26,333 bases of DNA from Sphaerochaetaceae bacterium (GTDB lineage Bacteria > Spirochaetota > Spirochaetia > Sphaerochaetales > Sphaerochaetaceae). A program made the position numbers and the translations under genes. Positions 15,273 through 23,928 of the stretch are shown piece after piece. Below the pieces are notes generated by a model. It ran no database searches, was not told the origin of the DNA, and saw only the letters and a program-made list of their open reading frames with translations. Position 1 is the stretch's first letter, and each line of letters opens with the position of its first letter. The stretch is taken from assembly GCA_024405065.1 (NCBI GenBank), contig JAKSPF010000001.1:1-26333 (forward strand). Direction: 5' to 3'.

Positions 15273-17516
15273 TCAATGAATTTCAAGGTACAGTGAAAAT
15301 CTGAGTCTTTGATTGATTCCGGCTCCTATGACAATCTCACCGAACCTTGAACCGAGACGATAACCGGCGAACAGACCTACATCCCATAACCCGCCCTTGC
15401 ACCCTGAAAACGGAGCCACATTTGAATCTGTCCGCTCACCCAATTCATCATGCATCAACTCATAGGGCATCAGAAATGCCGTATGCTCGTCATTTGACCT
15501 GAAGCCTGCTTTCAGCTGAAACAGCAGGTGCGGTTCAATAAGCCCGTCTGCAAGCTTATAGTCATAGGAAACACCGCCCATTATACAGTCTCTTACAAAA
15601 AAACCGCATGAATATCCGGGCACCCCGTAACTTCCTCCGTAATCCGTATATGATTCAGTAAGTATCCGCGGCTCACGGCTTGTCTGAGCAAAAAGTTCAA
15701 CTCCGAGAAGAGATTTATCACTTAACTGGAAAAAGTCTTCAAACGCACCTATCAGTTTATAGGTCCAGAAGTTGTATTTTTTATCCTTAAACACCGTTCT
15801 TCCCACTCTGCCGCCCAGATCGGCACGTAATCCGTTCACCCCGTTTTGTTCGGCAATGTAATCACCGATACGGATAAAAGCAAGTTCCAACTTCGGGAAA
15901 AACAACGTGTAGCGTCCGTTTTCAGAATTGAACAACTCCGGAAATACTCCGGGATCCCACGCTTTGTCATTTTTAAGAAAAAACACGTCCGCTTTGACTG
16001 CAAAATTTGAATTGATGTCTTTTTCATCTGTAACTTTGATTCCTGCGCTTCCTCTGATGCCGAACTCTGTTCCTCTTACCGCCGTTCCATGAACAATAGA
16101 AAAGTCATCAAAATCTCCGGAAGATTTTACAATATCTTCATTCAGGTTAAGCCTGTTGGTACGTATACTTATGCTCCCTGCATCAAGAACGAACGTATGT
16201 CTGAAATACAGATTAATGTCATCTCCCTCCGAATCGTCATCAAGAAGAACAAATCCCTCATATTCCGCTTTCATACCGTTTCCGATTTTTACAGCCGTAG
16301 ACATACTGTAATTAGACCCCTGTATCTCATGAAGAAAAACCTTTACGGCAAATGTGGGAATCACATTCAGAACCGGTGATTTACTGCGTCCTTCCTTAAA
16401 ATCAAAGCTGAGAGAACCCGTTCCGAACAAACCGATTGAAACACGTGAATCGTGAAGGGCCCTTGATTTTCTGTATTCTGTTGAAGCCTGTGCCTTTGAT
16501 ACCGCCCTTTCCTCCCATTTGGTAAAATACTCACCCTGACGGTTCGGATCTTTGTGCTCCCTTTTGTCCTCAGGAATACTTTCCGCAATTTCCAGAAGAG
16601 CATCATAGCATTGCCTGACCGCTTCTTCACCGCGCTTTATTGACTCCTCCGCCTTTCCGAAATCCAAAGTGCCGATTCCCGTAAGATCCGGTTCAAGCAC
16701 AATATCGGCATACTGAATCTGCTCCTTTACAGGTCCGGAAACTATAAGGGAAAACACTCCTCCGGCCGTACCGGAAAGAGACTCGTATGTTTCACGGGTA
16801 TTTCCCAACTTGGCATTCACATTTTCACAGATAACAATATCAAATCCGTATTCTCTTGCCAATTTTGCCGGCATATTGTCTTTGAGACCACCGTCAAACA
16901 CCAGAGTTCCGTCAGCAAGCTCATACGGTTTGAAAGCAAGAGGAATGCTCATTGAACCTCTCATTGCATCAATAATTGAACCGTCCTTGAAGACAATCTT
17001 TTCACCGGTAACCGCATTTACCCCTATGCATCTGAACGGCACAACAAGATTGTCAAACCTTATCCATTTGGGAACATTTCCTACGGTCTCATTAAAAAAA
17101 TTCATTATCTTGTAATCATCAATGAGACCGTTTATTTTTCCCACGCCTTTTCCGATTTCAAGGTTCAGAATATTGTATGTGTCATAGGAAAACGGCTCGG
17201 TCATTTCTACATAACCGGAGCTTTCAAATGTTGTGAAAAGATTTTTAAGGTCATTGTTCTCAACAACCCTTCTTATATCTCCCGGACTGTAACCCGCACA
17301 GTAAAGTCCCCCTATGAGTGCACCCATGCTGGTTCCCAGTACCATATCAATCGGTATACCGAGCCTTTCCAGCTCTTCAAGAACAGCAATATGGGCAATG
17401 CCCTTTGCTCCACCGCCTGAAAGAACAACCGCCACAGAGGGTCTTCCGTTTAATGTAGAAAATACAGATGTCACCGCAACACAGAAAACCAAAAACAGGA
17501 CAATACACCTTTTCAT
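15273..17516 (-). CDS. Patatin-like phospholipase with C-terminal outer-membrane barrel (type Vd autotransporter-like)
   Basis: Predicted secreted or surface phospholipase A-type esterase. A signal peptide (MKRCIVLFLVFCVAVTSVFS, 1-20) is followed by the patatin domain: oxyanion loop SGGGAKGIAH (33-42), nucleophile Ser63 in GTSMG, and catalytic Asp in FDGGLKDNMPA (about 206). A linking region of about 300-360 leads into a C-terminal half rich in alternating-residue beta strands. The total of 747 residues is close to PlpD of Pseudomonas and FplA of Fusobacterium, which carry patatin, POTRA and a 16-strand barrel. The barrel is inferred from length and strand pattern. The C-terminus ends in His rather than the usual aromatic residue. 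AGGAG precedes ATG 17516. It lies 15 nt after the ROK gene, so probably in the same operon. Confidence 0.85.
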   Translation of the reverse strand: MKRCIVLFLVFCVAVTSVFSTLNGRPSVAVVLSGGGAKGIAHIAVLEELERLGIPIDMVLGTSMGALIGGLYCAGYSPGDIRRVVENNDLKNLFTTFESSGYVEMTEPFSYDTYNILNLEIGKGVGKINGLIDDYKIMNFFNETVGNVPKWIRFDNLVVPFRCIGVNAVTGEKIVFKDGSIIDAMRGSMSIPLAFKPYELADGTLVFDGGLKDNMPAKLAREYGFDIVICENVNAKLGNTRETYESLSGTAGGVFSLIVSGPVKEQIQYADIVLEPDLTGIGTLDFGKAEESIKRGEEAVRQCYDALLEIAESIPEDKREHKDPNRQGEYFTKWEERAVSKAQASTEYRKSRALHDSRVSIGLFGTGSLSFDFKEGRSKSPVLNVIPTFAVKVFLHEIQGSNYSMSTAVKIGNGMKAEYEGFVLLDDDSEGDDINLYFRHTFVLDAGSISIRTNRLNLNEDIVKSSGDFDDFSIVHGTAVRGTEFGIRGSAGIKVTDEKDINSNFAVKADVFFLKNDKAWDPGVFPELFNSENGRYTLFFPKLELAFIRIGDYIAEQNGVNGLRADLGGRVGRTVFKDKKYNFWTYKLIGAFEDFFQLSDKSLLGVELFAQTSREPRILTESYTDYGGSYGVPGYSCGFFVRDCIMGGVSYDYKLADGLIEPHLLFQLKAGFRSNDEHTAFLMPYELMHDELGERTDSNVAPFSGCKGGLWDVGLFAGYRLGSRFGEIVIGAGINQRLRFSLYLEIH

Positions 17517-17531
17517 TTCAAAGAGCTCCTC

Positions 17532-18566
17532 TTACACCCAAGTTTTTATATCATCAAGCATCGTGCTTTTGTAAAAAAATCTGTCAAGAGCAAGTTCTCC
17601 GGCAGCCCTTGTTCCCGCCTTTTCTCCGAGAAGAGATCTGCGCACCTCAAAATCCGGACAGACCTCTCTTATTTTATCAAGGCAGGCATCAGGAATAGAG
17701 GCTCCTTCTCCGCCTATTACCGCAAGTTTGGCACCGGTTATGCGATATGCGGCTCTGAGAGCCTTTGAAACAGCATGGAAAACATCGTCACCTAAATTTT
17801 CCCATATATCGGAAAGTCTTGCATCTTTTTGTCCCGTAATCTCACAGGCTGTGCATATATGCTCTAAATCCGCTTCAGGTGAAACCTGCAGTTTTCCGAA
17901 CTCAGAACCGCAAGTCAGTATTCTGCCGCAGGAAATAACGGCAAGACTCATTGACTGCCCCCAGTTGAGGTACATTGCAGATTCTTTTTCAGCAAGATTT
18001 CTGTCAACAAGTTTTTCCGCATTTACAAGAGCCTTTGTGGCATCCTCCGCAACAGTTTCAATGTGAAGGGAGGTTTCCATTGCATCCGCAATATCAAAAT
18101 CATCCCACGGAAGTACGGATGAAGACAAAGAAATTCCCGCACCGATGAATTTCTCCTGAGGTATAAGCTTCATATTCCTTATACAACTTTTCAGAACAGA
18201 AACACAGAATTCCTCCGGACTTCCGACAGTCACCGTAGGAATACGCTCAAATTTCACCGGTTTTGCGTCAAGATTACATACTGCTATTGTACTTGTTTTC
18301 CCTGCAATATCCACGGCAAGTACAAATCCGGAATCGTAACATACAGACAGTCCGGTAGGTCGTCTTCCGTTTTCGGTACGGGTTTTCCCCGTTTCCCTGA
18401 CCATACCCTTATTTATCAAATCTCCCGTTATTTCTCCTACGGAAACTTTATTCAGCTCAAGAATCCTTGCCAGTTCCGCCCTTGAAACGGACGGATGCTG
18501 CCTGAGTTCGTACAAAACACGTGAAGTATTGATTATTCTTGCGCTTTTAGGCTGGCTGAGTTTCAT
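17532..18566 (-). CDS. ROK-family transcriptional regulator
   Basis: A 344-residue protein with an N-terminal winged helix-turn-helix (about 10-70; SRAELARILELNKVSVGEIT) and a ROK fold (about 85-340). Family members are mostly sugar-responsive repressors such as NagC or XylR. The phosphate-binding loop is AVDIAGKTSTIAV instead of DIGGTK, and the ROK zinc motif CxCGxxGC is not intact (only HICTAC remains), so kinase activity is unlikely and ligand sensing may differ. Its ATG shares a base with the stop of the CofE-like gene (TAATG), which shows translational coupling. The patatin gene follows at 15 nt. The effector and the regulated genes are unknown; control of its own operon is a natural guess only. 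Confidence 0.8.
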   Translation of the reverse strand: MKLSQPKSARIINTSRVLYELRQHPSVSRAELARILELNKVSVGEITGDLINKGMVRETGKTRTENGRRPTGLSVCYDSGFVLAVDIAGKTSTIAVCNLDAKPVKFERIPTVTVGSPEEFCVSVLKSCIRNMKLIPQEKFIGAGISLSSSVLPWDDFDIADAMETSLHIETVAEDATKALVNAEKLVDRNLAEKESAMYLNWGQSMSLAVISCGRILTCGSEFGKLQVSPEADLEHICTACEITGQKDARLSDIWENLGDDVFHAVSKALRAAYRITGAKLAVIGGEGASIPDACLDKIREVCPDFEVRRSLLGEKAGTRAAGELALDRFFYKSTMLDDIKTWV

Positions 18567-19759
18567 TATTCCGTTGTGTAGTTGTCAAAATACCCCTGAA
18601 TAAGAACAACCGGAGTTCCCTTGTCACCGCTTCCGCTGGTAAGGTCACTCAAAGAACCCAGTAAATCCGTAAGCTGCCGCGGAGTCGTACCTTCGCTTGC
18701 CATATTTCCTACAAGATTTGAATCCTTTGCCTTTATGCTTGACTTCACCGCCTCCCGCAGTTCCTCACCTGAAAGATTCTTGTACTCGTTGTCCGCAAGA
18801 TATTTGAGTTTCAGTTCATTGGGCGTTCCTTTAAGCCCCTCTGTGTATGCCGGAGAAACAACCGGATCCGCAAGTTCCCAGATTTTTCCGACAGGGTCTT
18901 TGAACGCACCGTCTCCGTACACCATAACTTCAACGGTCTTTCCGGTTCGTTTTTTCATTTCAGCCTGTATCTTTTCAACAAGAAACTGACAGTTTCGGGG
19001 AAAAAGTTTTACCCTGTCTTCCGTTGCCTTGTTTGATCCGAGCAGACCGTATTTCTCATTGTAACCGCTGCCGTTTACTGAAGCGGAAAGAATATCGTCC
19101 ATTCCCAGAACAACCTTTGCGCCGCCTTTTTTCAGAAGTTCTTTTGTTCTGGCTCTTGTATGAATATCACAGGCAATCACTTTGTCCGTAAATTTCAGAA
19201 TCGCCTGCGGCTGATTTGCAAAAACAACTTCACACTCTGCCCCGCAGCCTTCAACTATGCTTTTGTAGTAATCAACATAGTCAACTCCGGTGAATCTGTG
19301 AATATAAACACCGAAGATTTTACGATATTGCTCAAGGCTCAGAACATCTGAATACGGATTGAGACCGGATTCGTACAGCTTATCCAAATCAACAATGGCG
19401 TTACCTACTTCGTCACTCGGATAACTGAGCATCAGTACCACTTTGTCACATGCCGCAGAAATCCCCCTGAGACAGATTGCAAAACGGTTTCTTGACAGAA
19501 TGGGGAAAACAACACCCACAGTACCGCGGCCGGTTTTCTCTTTCACATCCGCAGCAATATCGTCAACAGTTGCGTAATTTCCCTGACTTCTTGCAACTAC
19601 GGACTCGGTAATTGCAATAACGTCTTTGTCATGAATCTTCAGATTACCGTACTCCGCAGCACCTATGACACTGTTTACCACAACCTCACAGAGATCATCA
19701 CCCTGTCTTATAACCGGACATCTGACACCGTAAGATGCTGTTCCAATCATTCTCTGCAT
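18566..19759 (-). CDS. CofE-like (F420-0:gamma-glutamyl ligase family) protein
   Basis: 397 residues, related to coenzyme F420-0:L-glutamate ligase (PF01996 type). The N-terminal part DKDVIAITESVVARSQGNY matches the family's conserved start, followed by GRGTVGVVFPILSRNRFA. The true F420 enzyme adds glutamate to F420-0 with GTP. It is longer than archaeal CofE (about 250), with extra C-terminal sequence (about 280-397). F420 is not a known cofactor in spirochaetes and no other F420 gene is present, so the substrate is probably another acceptor for amino-acid ligation. It starts 3 nt after hpt with GAGAGGTG inside the hpt end, and overlaps the ROK gene by 1 nt. The family call is reasonably good; the function is open. 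Confidence 0.7.
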   Translation of the reverse strand: MQRMIGTASYGVRCPVIRQGDDLCEVVVNSVIGAAEYGNLKIHDKDVIAITESVVARSQGNYATVDDIAADVKEKTGRGTVGVVFPILSRNRFAICLRGISAACDKVVLMLSYPSDEVGNAIVDLDKLYESGLNPYSDVLSLEQYRKIFGVYIHRFTGVDYVDYYKSIVEGCGAECEVVFANQPQAILKFTDKVIACDIHTRARTKELLKKGGAKVVLGMDDILSASVNGSGYNEKYGLLGSNKATEDRVKLFPRNCQFLVEKIQAEMKKRTGKTVEVMVYGDGAFKDPVGKIWELADPVVSPAYTEGLKGTPNELKLKYLADNEYKNLSGEELREAVKSSIKAKDSNLVGNMASEGTTPRQLTDLLGSLSDLTSGSGDKGTPVVLIQGYFDNYTTE

Positions 19760-19762
19760 AAT

Positions 19763-20296
19763 TCACCTCTCTTCAGGATCAAGTTCTGCAATATACGGAA
19801 GGGTTCTGTACCTTTCAGCGTAATCAAGCCCGTATCCCACAACCCAGACACTGGGAATATCAAAACCCACATAGTCAATCTCCACGGGAAAAGCAAGTTC
19901 GTTGGGCTTTCTTGCAAGAACCACGGTCTTCACGGATTTTGTATATCTTGACTTAAAATTCTTTATGAGATAGTCAAGAGTGTGACCGGAATCAAGTATG
20001 TCTTCCACAATCAGAACATCCCTGCCTTCCTGATTTTCCCTCGCATCCATTATGATTCTTACATTTCCGCTCCTCTTACTTGCATTTCCGTAACTTGAAA
20101 CGGACATCAAATCACCGACATGAGGCATGGTAAGATACCGGCATAAATCTGCCATGAAAATAAAAGAACCTTTCAGAATACCTACTATTATCAGAGGTTC
20201 CCTGATGTCTTTGTAATCTTCGCTTATCTGAGCGGCAAGCTCCTTCACTCTCTGCTCAATTCTCTGTGAATCAATTATGGTATTTTTGATTTTCAT
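19763..20296 (-). CDS. hpt: Hypoxanthine phosphoribosyltransferase
   Basis: A purine-salvage enzyme: hypoxanthine (or guanine) plus PRPP gives IMP (or GMP) and pyrophosphate. At 177 residues it has the usual bacterial length. The PRPP-binding motif is VLIVEDILDSGHTL (94-107). LKGSFIFMADL (41-51) is the conserved loop I segment. VGFDIPSVWVVGYGLDYAERYR near the C-terminus is the purine-binding and metal region, with the aromatic stacking residue (Trp) and conserved Asp. AGGAGG lies before ATG 20296. It is the first gene of the hpt-CofE-like-ROK-patatin run, all with gaps of 15 nt or less. Confidence 0.96.
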   Translation of the reverse strand: MKIKNTIIDSQRIEQRVKELAAQISEDYKDIREPLIIVGILKGSFIFMADLCRYLTMPHVGDLMSVSSYGNASKRSGNVRIIMDARENQEGRDVLIVEDILDSGHTLDYLIKNFKSRYTKSVKTVVLARKPNELAFPVEIDYVGFDIPSVWVVGYGLDYAERYRTLPYIAELDPEER

Positions 20297-20394
20297 AGGA
20301 CGGAACCTCCTGTCCGTATCGTAATTTTGACATTTTTGAGGTATTTTGTCATCCTTGCCAATGCATAACTTGCAGGGCGAACCGGTACTGTACG

Positions 20395-22062
20395 TCAGTC
20401 TGAATAGTCACTCTGCCCTATGAACTCCCGCAAAGCCGAGTCTGCCGGCACCAGTTCTGCGGGAATCTCATAAACATTTTCAAGAAAAGCAAGCAACCGT
20501 CTTGCGGTAGCATAAACCCTGCCCGTCTCTGCCGACACGGATTTAAGTACCGGTGAGGCATAGGGCGCAAGCACCCCGAGTTCATAATCAAGTGCACTGT
20601 TGACCATTACATCTGCGTTGTTCTGGTGAATGAATATGTTTTTACTCTCGGCAGCGGTAACATCATCCCACATGGATAACGTATCAACCACGGAAGCTCC
20701 GCGTTCACGTAAATCACGCACTATTCTCCTGATAAGCCGGTTATCCGTGGTAGACACCCTGTTATGATCATCAAGATTAAGTTGAGTAAGAGCCGAAATG
20801 TACACTTTGAAAACATACTTCGGATTGACACAGGAGGTGATTTGCGGATTAAGACCGTGAATTCCCTCAATTACGAACACGGTGTTTTCCGTAAAACTTA
20901 CAGGCGGATCAGGAAAACTCTGCTCCTGTTTAGAAAAACTCCATTTGGGCAGACAGACCTGTTTACCGTCAAAAATGTCCTTCATGTTTTTTCTGAACTG
21001 TTCCACACGCAGCGCTTCAAGACATTCGTAATCCGGTTCGCCTTTGGCATTTTTGGGCAAGACTTTTCTCGGCAAGTAGTAATCATCAAGAGATATCCTT
21101 ATGGTATGCTTACCAAGCAACGCAAGCTGTTCACACAGACGTTTTGCAAAAGTTGTCTTTCCGGAAGAAGACGGACCTGCAATGAAAACAGCATGCGCAT
21201 CTCTTTCAAATACCGAGTCAGCCACCTGAGCAAGTTTCCTTCTATGCAGGGCTTCTGCATGCCTCACAAACTGCTTTGCGCGGTTCTGAAACACAACTTC
21301 GTTCATTTCACCCACGCAGCGCACACCTAAAATTTTTCCCCATTGCTTATTTTCTTCAAAAACCGAAAACAGTAACGGATTGTCCTTGAACGGCTTTATT
21401 TCGGTAATGGCAGACGATACCGGATACTGCAAAATCATACCGTCAGAACCGTAAGGAGCAAGCTTCCACAAGCTCAGTACGGAGGTATTTGACACAATGG
21501 GCTCATACGCAATGTCACAGTAATCGCCTGTCTTGTAAACATTGACATCCGGAGTGTTTATACAGGCAAGAAGCATTACCGTAGTCCTGTTTCCGTTGTT
21601 TCTGAAAAAATTTATTGCCTCTTTGAACGGAACACTGCAAAACTCTATGGAAAGTTTCATTGAAACAAGTTCACGCATCTTTTCTTCAATAACGCACACA
21701 TCTGCATCAATATCACGCGAGCCGTCATCAAAACGGAAGTAAAAACTTGAACCCAGAGAATGACCTATAACAAGTCTTCTGTCCGGAAAGACCAGCTTTG
21801 CCGCATAAAAAAGAAGAAATGAAAGACTGTGCCTGTAAATTCTTCTTCCCATAGGGTCAAACACCCTCACCGGAACGACTGATGAAGAACTGGAGAATCT
21901 GTAAGACAGAGGTCTTGCTTCTCCGTTTACAAAAGCTCCCACCGGCGGATTGTCATTGTAATCGGGCGATACTTCGTATTTTGCCAGTTTCATCAGTTCT
22001 TCTACTGACGTATATCGTTCAACCTCATAATTTCTGCCTTCAAAACTTACTGAAAGATTCAT
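20395..22062 (-). CDS. Nucleoside (uridine-type) kinase with N-terminal TGS and ThrRS-like domains
   Basis: A 555-residue three-part protein known from anaerobes and Thermotogae. Residues 1-60 form a TGS-like beta-grasp domain, about 70-230 resemble the second additional (editing) domain of threonyl-tRNA synthetase, and about 285-480 form a uridine-kinase/phosphoribulokinase P-loop domain (GPSSSGKTT near 293-301, then SLDDYYLPR). The ThrRS-type zinc/editing motif HxxxH has decayed to HSLSF, so editing is unlikely. It would phosphorylate a nucleoside such as uridine. I place the start at ATG 22062 because GGGAGG stands 6 nt upstream and an extended -10 promoter lies just before it. The ATG at 22098 would lie inside that promoter. 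It is followed by hpt after 98 nt, so nucleotide salvage genes are adjacent. Confidence 0.88.
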   Translation of the reverse strand: MNLSVSFEGRNYEVERYTSVEELMKLAKYEVSPDYNDNPPVGAFVNGEARPLSYRFSSSSSVVPVRVFDPMGRRIYRHSLSFLLFYAAKLVFPDRRLVIGHSLGSSFYFRFDDGSRDIDADVCVIEEKMRELVSMKLSIEFCSVPFKEAINFFRNNGNRTTVMLLACINTPDVNVYKTGDYCDIAYEPIVSNTSVLSLWKLAPYGSDGMILQYPVSSAITEIKPFKDNPLLFSVFEENKQWGKILGVRCVGEMNEVVFQNRAKQFVRHAEALHRRKLAQVADSVFERDAHAVFIAGPSSSGKTTFAKRLCEQLALLGKHTIRISLDDYYLPRKVLPKNAKGEPDYECLEALRVEQFRKNMKDIFDGKQVCLPKWSFSKQEQSFPDPPVSFTENTVFVIEGIHGLNPQITSCVNPKYVFKVYISALTQLNLDDHNRVSTTDNRLIRRIVRDLRERGASVVDTLSMWDDVTAAESKNIFIHQNNADVMVNSALDYELGVLAPYASPVLKSVSAETGRVYATARRLLAFLENVYEIPAELVPADSALREFIGQSDYSD

Positions 22063-22096
22063 ACCCTGCCTCCCGGACATAACCACATGATGGTTC

Positions 22097-22105
22097 ATTG
22101 TAACA
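22097..22105 (-). promoter_or_regulatory. Extended -10 promoter of the nucleoside kinase gene
   Basis: TGTTACAAT on the minus strand combines a TGn extension with TACAAT (5 of 6). Transcription from about 22090 gives a leader of about 28 nt that includes the GGGAGG ribosome site before ATG 22062. No convincing -35 was found, which is usual for extended -10 promoters. Confidence 0.45.
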
Positions 22106-22132
22106 TACCGTAGAGCAAACTCACATCAATAA

Positions 22133-23869
22133 TCACTTCTGAAAACTGCTCCGGATTCTTTTATATTCCTTTACTGCCTCGGGATTCAGCTTCTCCGCAC
22201 ATTTGATCACTGTGCTCTCATTACCGGTAAAACGGAACCGGTCACTCAGATCCATCATCTGCATTACGGCATCAACCCGTTCTTTCTCAAAGTTTTCTTC
22301 AACATGCGTATTGTCCCCTATCATCATCCTGAACCTTGATTGACCGTTGTATTGCGGCCAAGAAAGTCCGTCAACGGAAGGATCTCCGGTTTTACAGAAA
22401 TTGGAAATCATCTGTTGAAACCGCAAGGAAAGTTTCACAGCCTCCGGCGTTCCGAAAACCCATTCACTGAAATTACCGAACAGATAACTGCAATCTACTG
22501 CGTGTGCCGCTCCGAGTTTTGAGTATTCTCCGTCATAGCTTTTATCAAAAGTGTAGAAATATCCTTTTCCGCCGTTTTTTGCATGCATCTCTGCTTGGTA
22601 AATATTTCCGGCATTAAAGGCGTGATCATCCATGAATCTATAGTAAACTTCCTTTCCCGTATATCCGAGCCGGTGCAGAGTCTCTTCATAAGACGCATAG
22701 GCTTTCCTGAACTCTTCATTACCGTTCTGAAGAATATCCTCCGTCACTCCCTCACAGGCAGCATCAAACAATTCATCTATATCGGCAAAAACACGGAGAT
22801 AATAACGGAATTCTTCCGCAGTATTTCCCTGTAAAATCACAATATCGGAGGAATCTCCACGTGACCACGCATCAAGCGGATCCGACTCTATAACGGAGTT
22901 TCCTCTCACAGGATGATGATAAATATCGCCCAGATTGAAGCTCCACCATTTTCTCAGGTCTTCAAACGGTATTTGTTTCAGGTCTTCCACCGTTTCACAT
23001 CCGAAGGCTTCACGCAAAGCGGAAACCTGAGCCGAGGTTTCAGACAATTCACTGAACTGCGCCACAGAACCGCTCATGGGAATTGCTTTTGAAAAAAGAC
23101 CTTTTGCTTCCGGCATCACGCATAGCATTGAAACGGCTCCGCCGCCTGCTGATTCTCCGCAAATTGTAATGTTCTCCGGATCTCCGCCGAATGCCGCTAT
23201 ATTCTCACGAATCCAGCGCAGTGACTGTACAATATCCAGTAAACAAAGCACACAGGAATCCGGATAATTCTTTCCGTCAGGAAATGACGACAGATCAATC
23301 TGTCCCAACATACCCAGCCTGTAATCAACTGTGACTACGAGAATTTCCGGATTGTTTTTTGCAAAACAAAACCCGTTATAAAGCGGATCTGAGGTACCGC
23401 CTGCCATCCATCCGCCGCCGTGAATGAATACAAAAACCGGTTTGGCGGTCTCAGTCCCGATAACGCTTGTCCAAATATTCAGACCGAGACAATCCTCTCC
23501 CTGCTCGTAAAGTGATGCTTCTTCATCCAAATCAACACTCTGCATTCCGCTTTTCATAAAATGAAATGCTTCAAAAACACGGTCAGATGCATCCGGTGCC
23601 TGTGGCGTACAGAAACGCAATTCACCTTCAGGTTGTTTTGCGTAAGGAATTCCTTTCCAGATACGTACTCCATCTTCCTGCACACCTACAAATACTCCGT
23701 TTACGCACTTTGCTGCAAGAGAAACATCGTATTCACCTGTAATTTCCCTGTTGGGTGCATACTCGGGCAGAGCCTCAGCCACCCTGTCACTTACAAACCT
23801 ATCGGTCACTGAACACCCGCACAACACACAGAGACAGACAATAAATAATACAGACCTTACTTTCCTCAT
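22133..23869 (-). CDS. Type B carboxylesterase, lipoprotein
   Basis: An alpha/beta-hydrolase that splits carboxylic esters. The signal peptide of about 17 residues ends in a lipobox (VLCGC, Cys19), so it is exported and lipid-anchored, probably in the periplasm or on the outer membrane. The catalytic triad is Ser240 (CGESAGGG), Glu352 or Glu353 (GNTAEEF) and His456 (GAAHAVD). The oxyanion HGGGWMAGG and the early block VFVGVQEDGVRIWKGIPYA are typical of the family. The 578 residues give a normal length. A TATTAT box about 8 nt before the ATG suggests an almost leaderless mRNA, and there is no clear Shine-Dalgarno. It stands alone between the kinase gene and the AlbA_2 regulator. The natural substrate is unknown; plant feruloyl or acetyl esters would fit a gut organism. 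Confidence 0.92.
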   Translation of the reverse strand: MRKVRSVLFIVCLCVLCGCSVTDRFVSDRVAEALPEYAPNREITGEYDVSLAAKCVNGVFVGVQEDGVRIWKGIPYAKQPEGELRFCTPQAPDASDRVFEAFHFMKSGMQSVDLDEEASLYEQGEDCLGLNIWTSVIGTETAKPVFVFIHGGGWMAGGTSDPLYNGFCFAKNNPEILVVTVDYRLGMLGQIDLSSFPDGKNYPDSCVLCLLDIVQSLRWIRENIAAFGGDPENITICGESAGGGAVSMLCVMPEAKGLFSKAIPMSGSVAQFSELSETSAQVSALREAFGCETVEDLKQIPFEDLRKWWSFNLGDIYHHPVRGNSVIESDPLDAWSRGDSSDIVILQGNTAEEFRYYLRVFADIDELFDAACEGVTEDILQNGNEEFRKAYASYEETLHRLGYTGKEVYYRFMDDHAFNAGNIYQAEMHAKNGGKGYFYTFDKSYDGEYSKLGAAHAVDCSYLFGNFSEWVFGTPEAVKLSLRFQQMISNFCKTGDPSVDGLSWPQYNGQSRFRMMIGDNTHVEENFEKERVDAVMQMMDLSDRFRFTGNESTVIKCAEKLNPEAVKEYKRIRSSFQK

Positions 23870-23928
23870 TGTCTCATAATATCACAAAAAATCGGTATAG
23901 AGCCAATATCCGGATTTACAGCAGCGGT

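Noticed and set aside
20764..21330. 188-codon open frame on the plus strand
   Set aside because: It lies wholly antisense to the kinase gene, has no ribosome site and no recognisable protein features.
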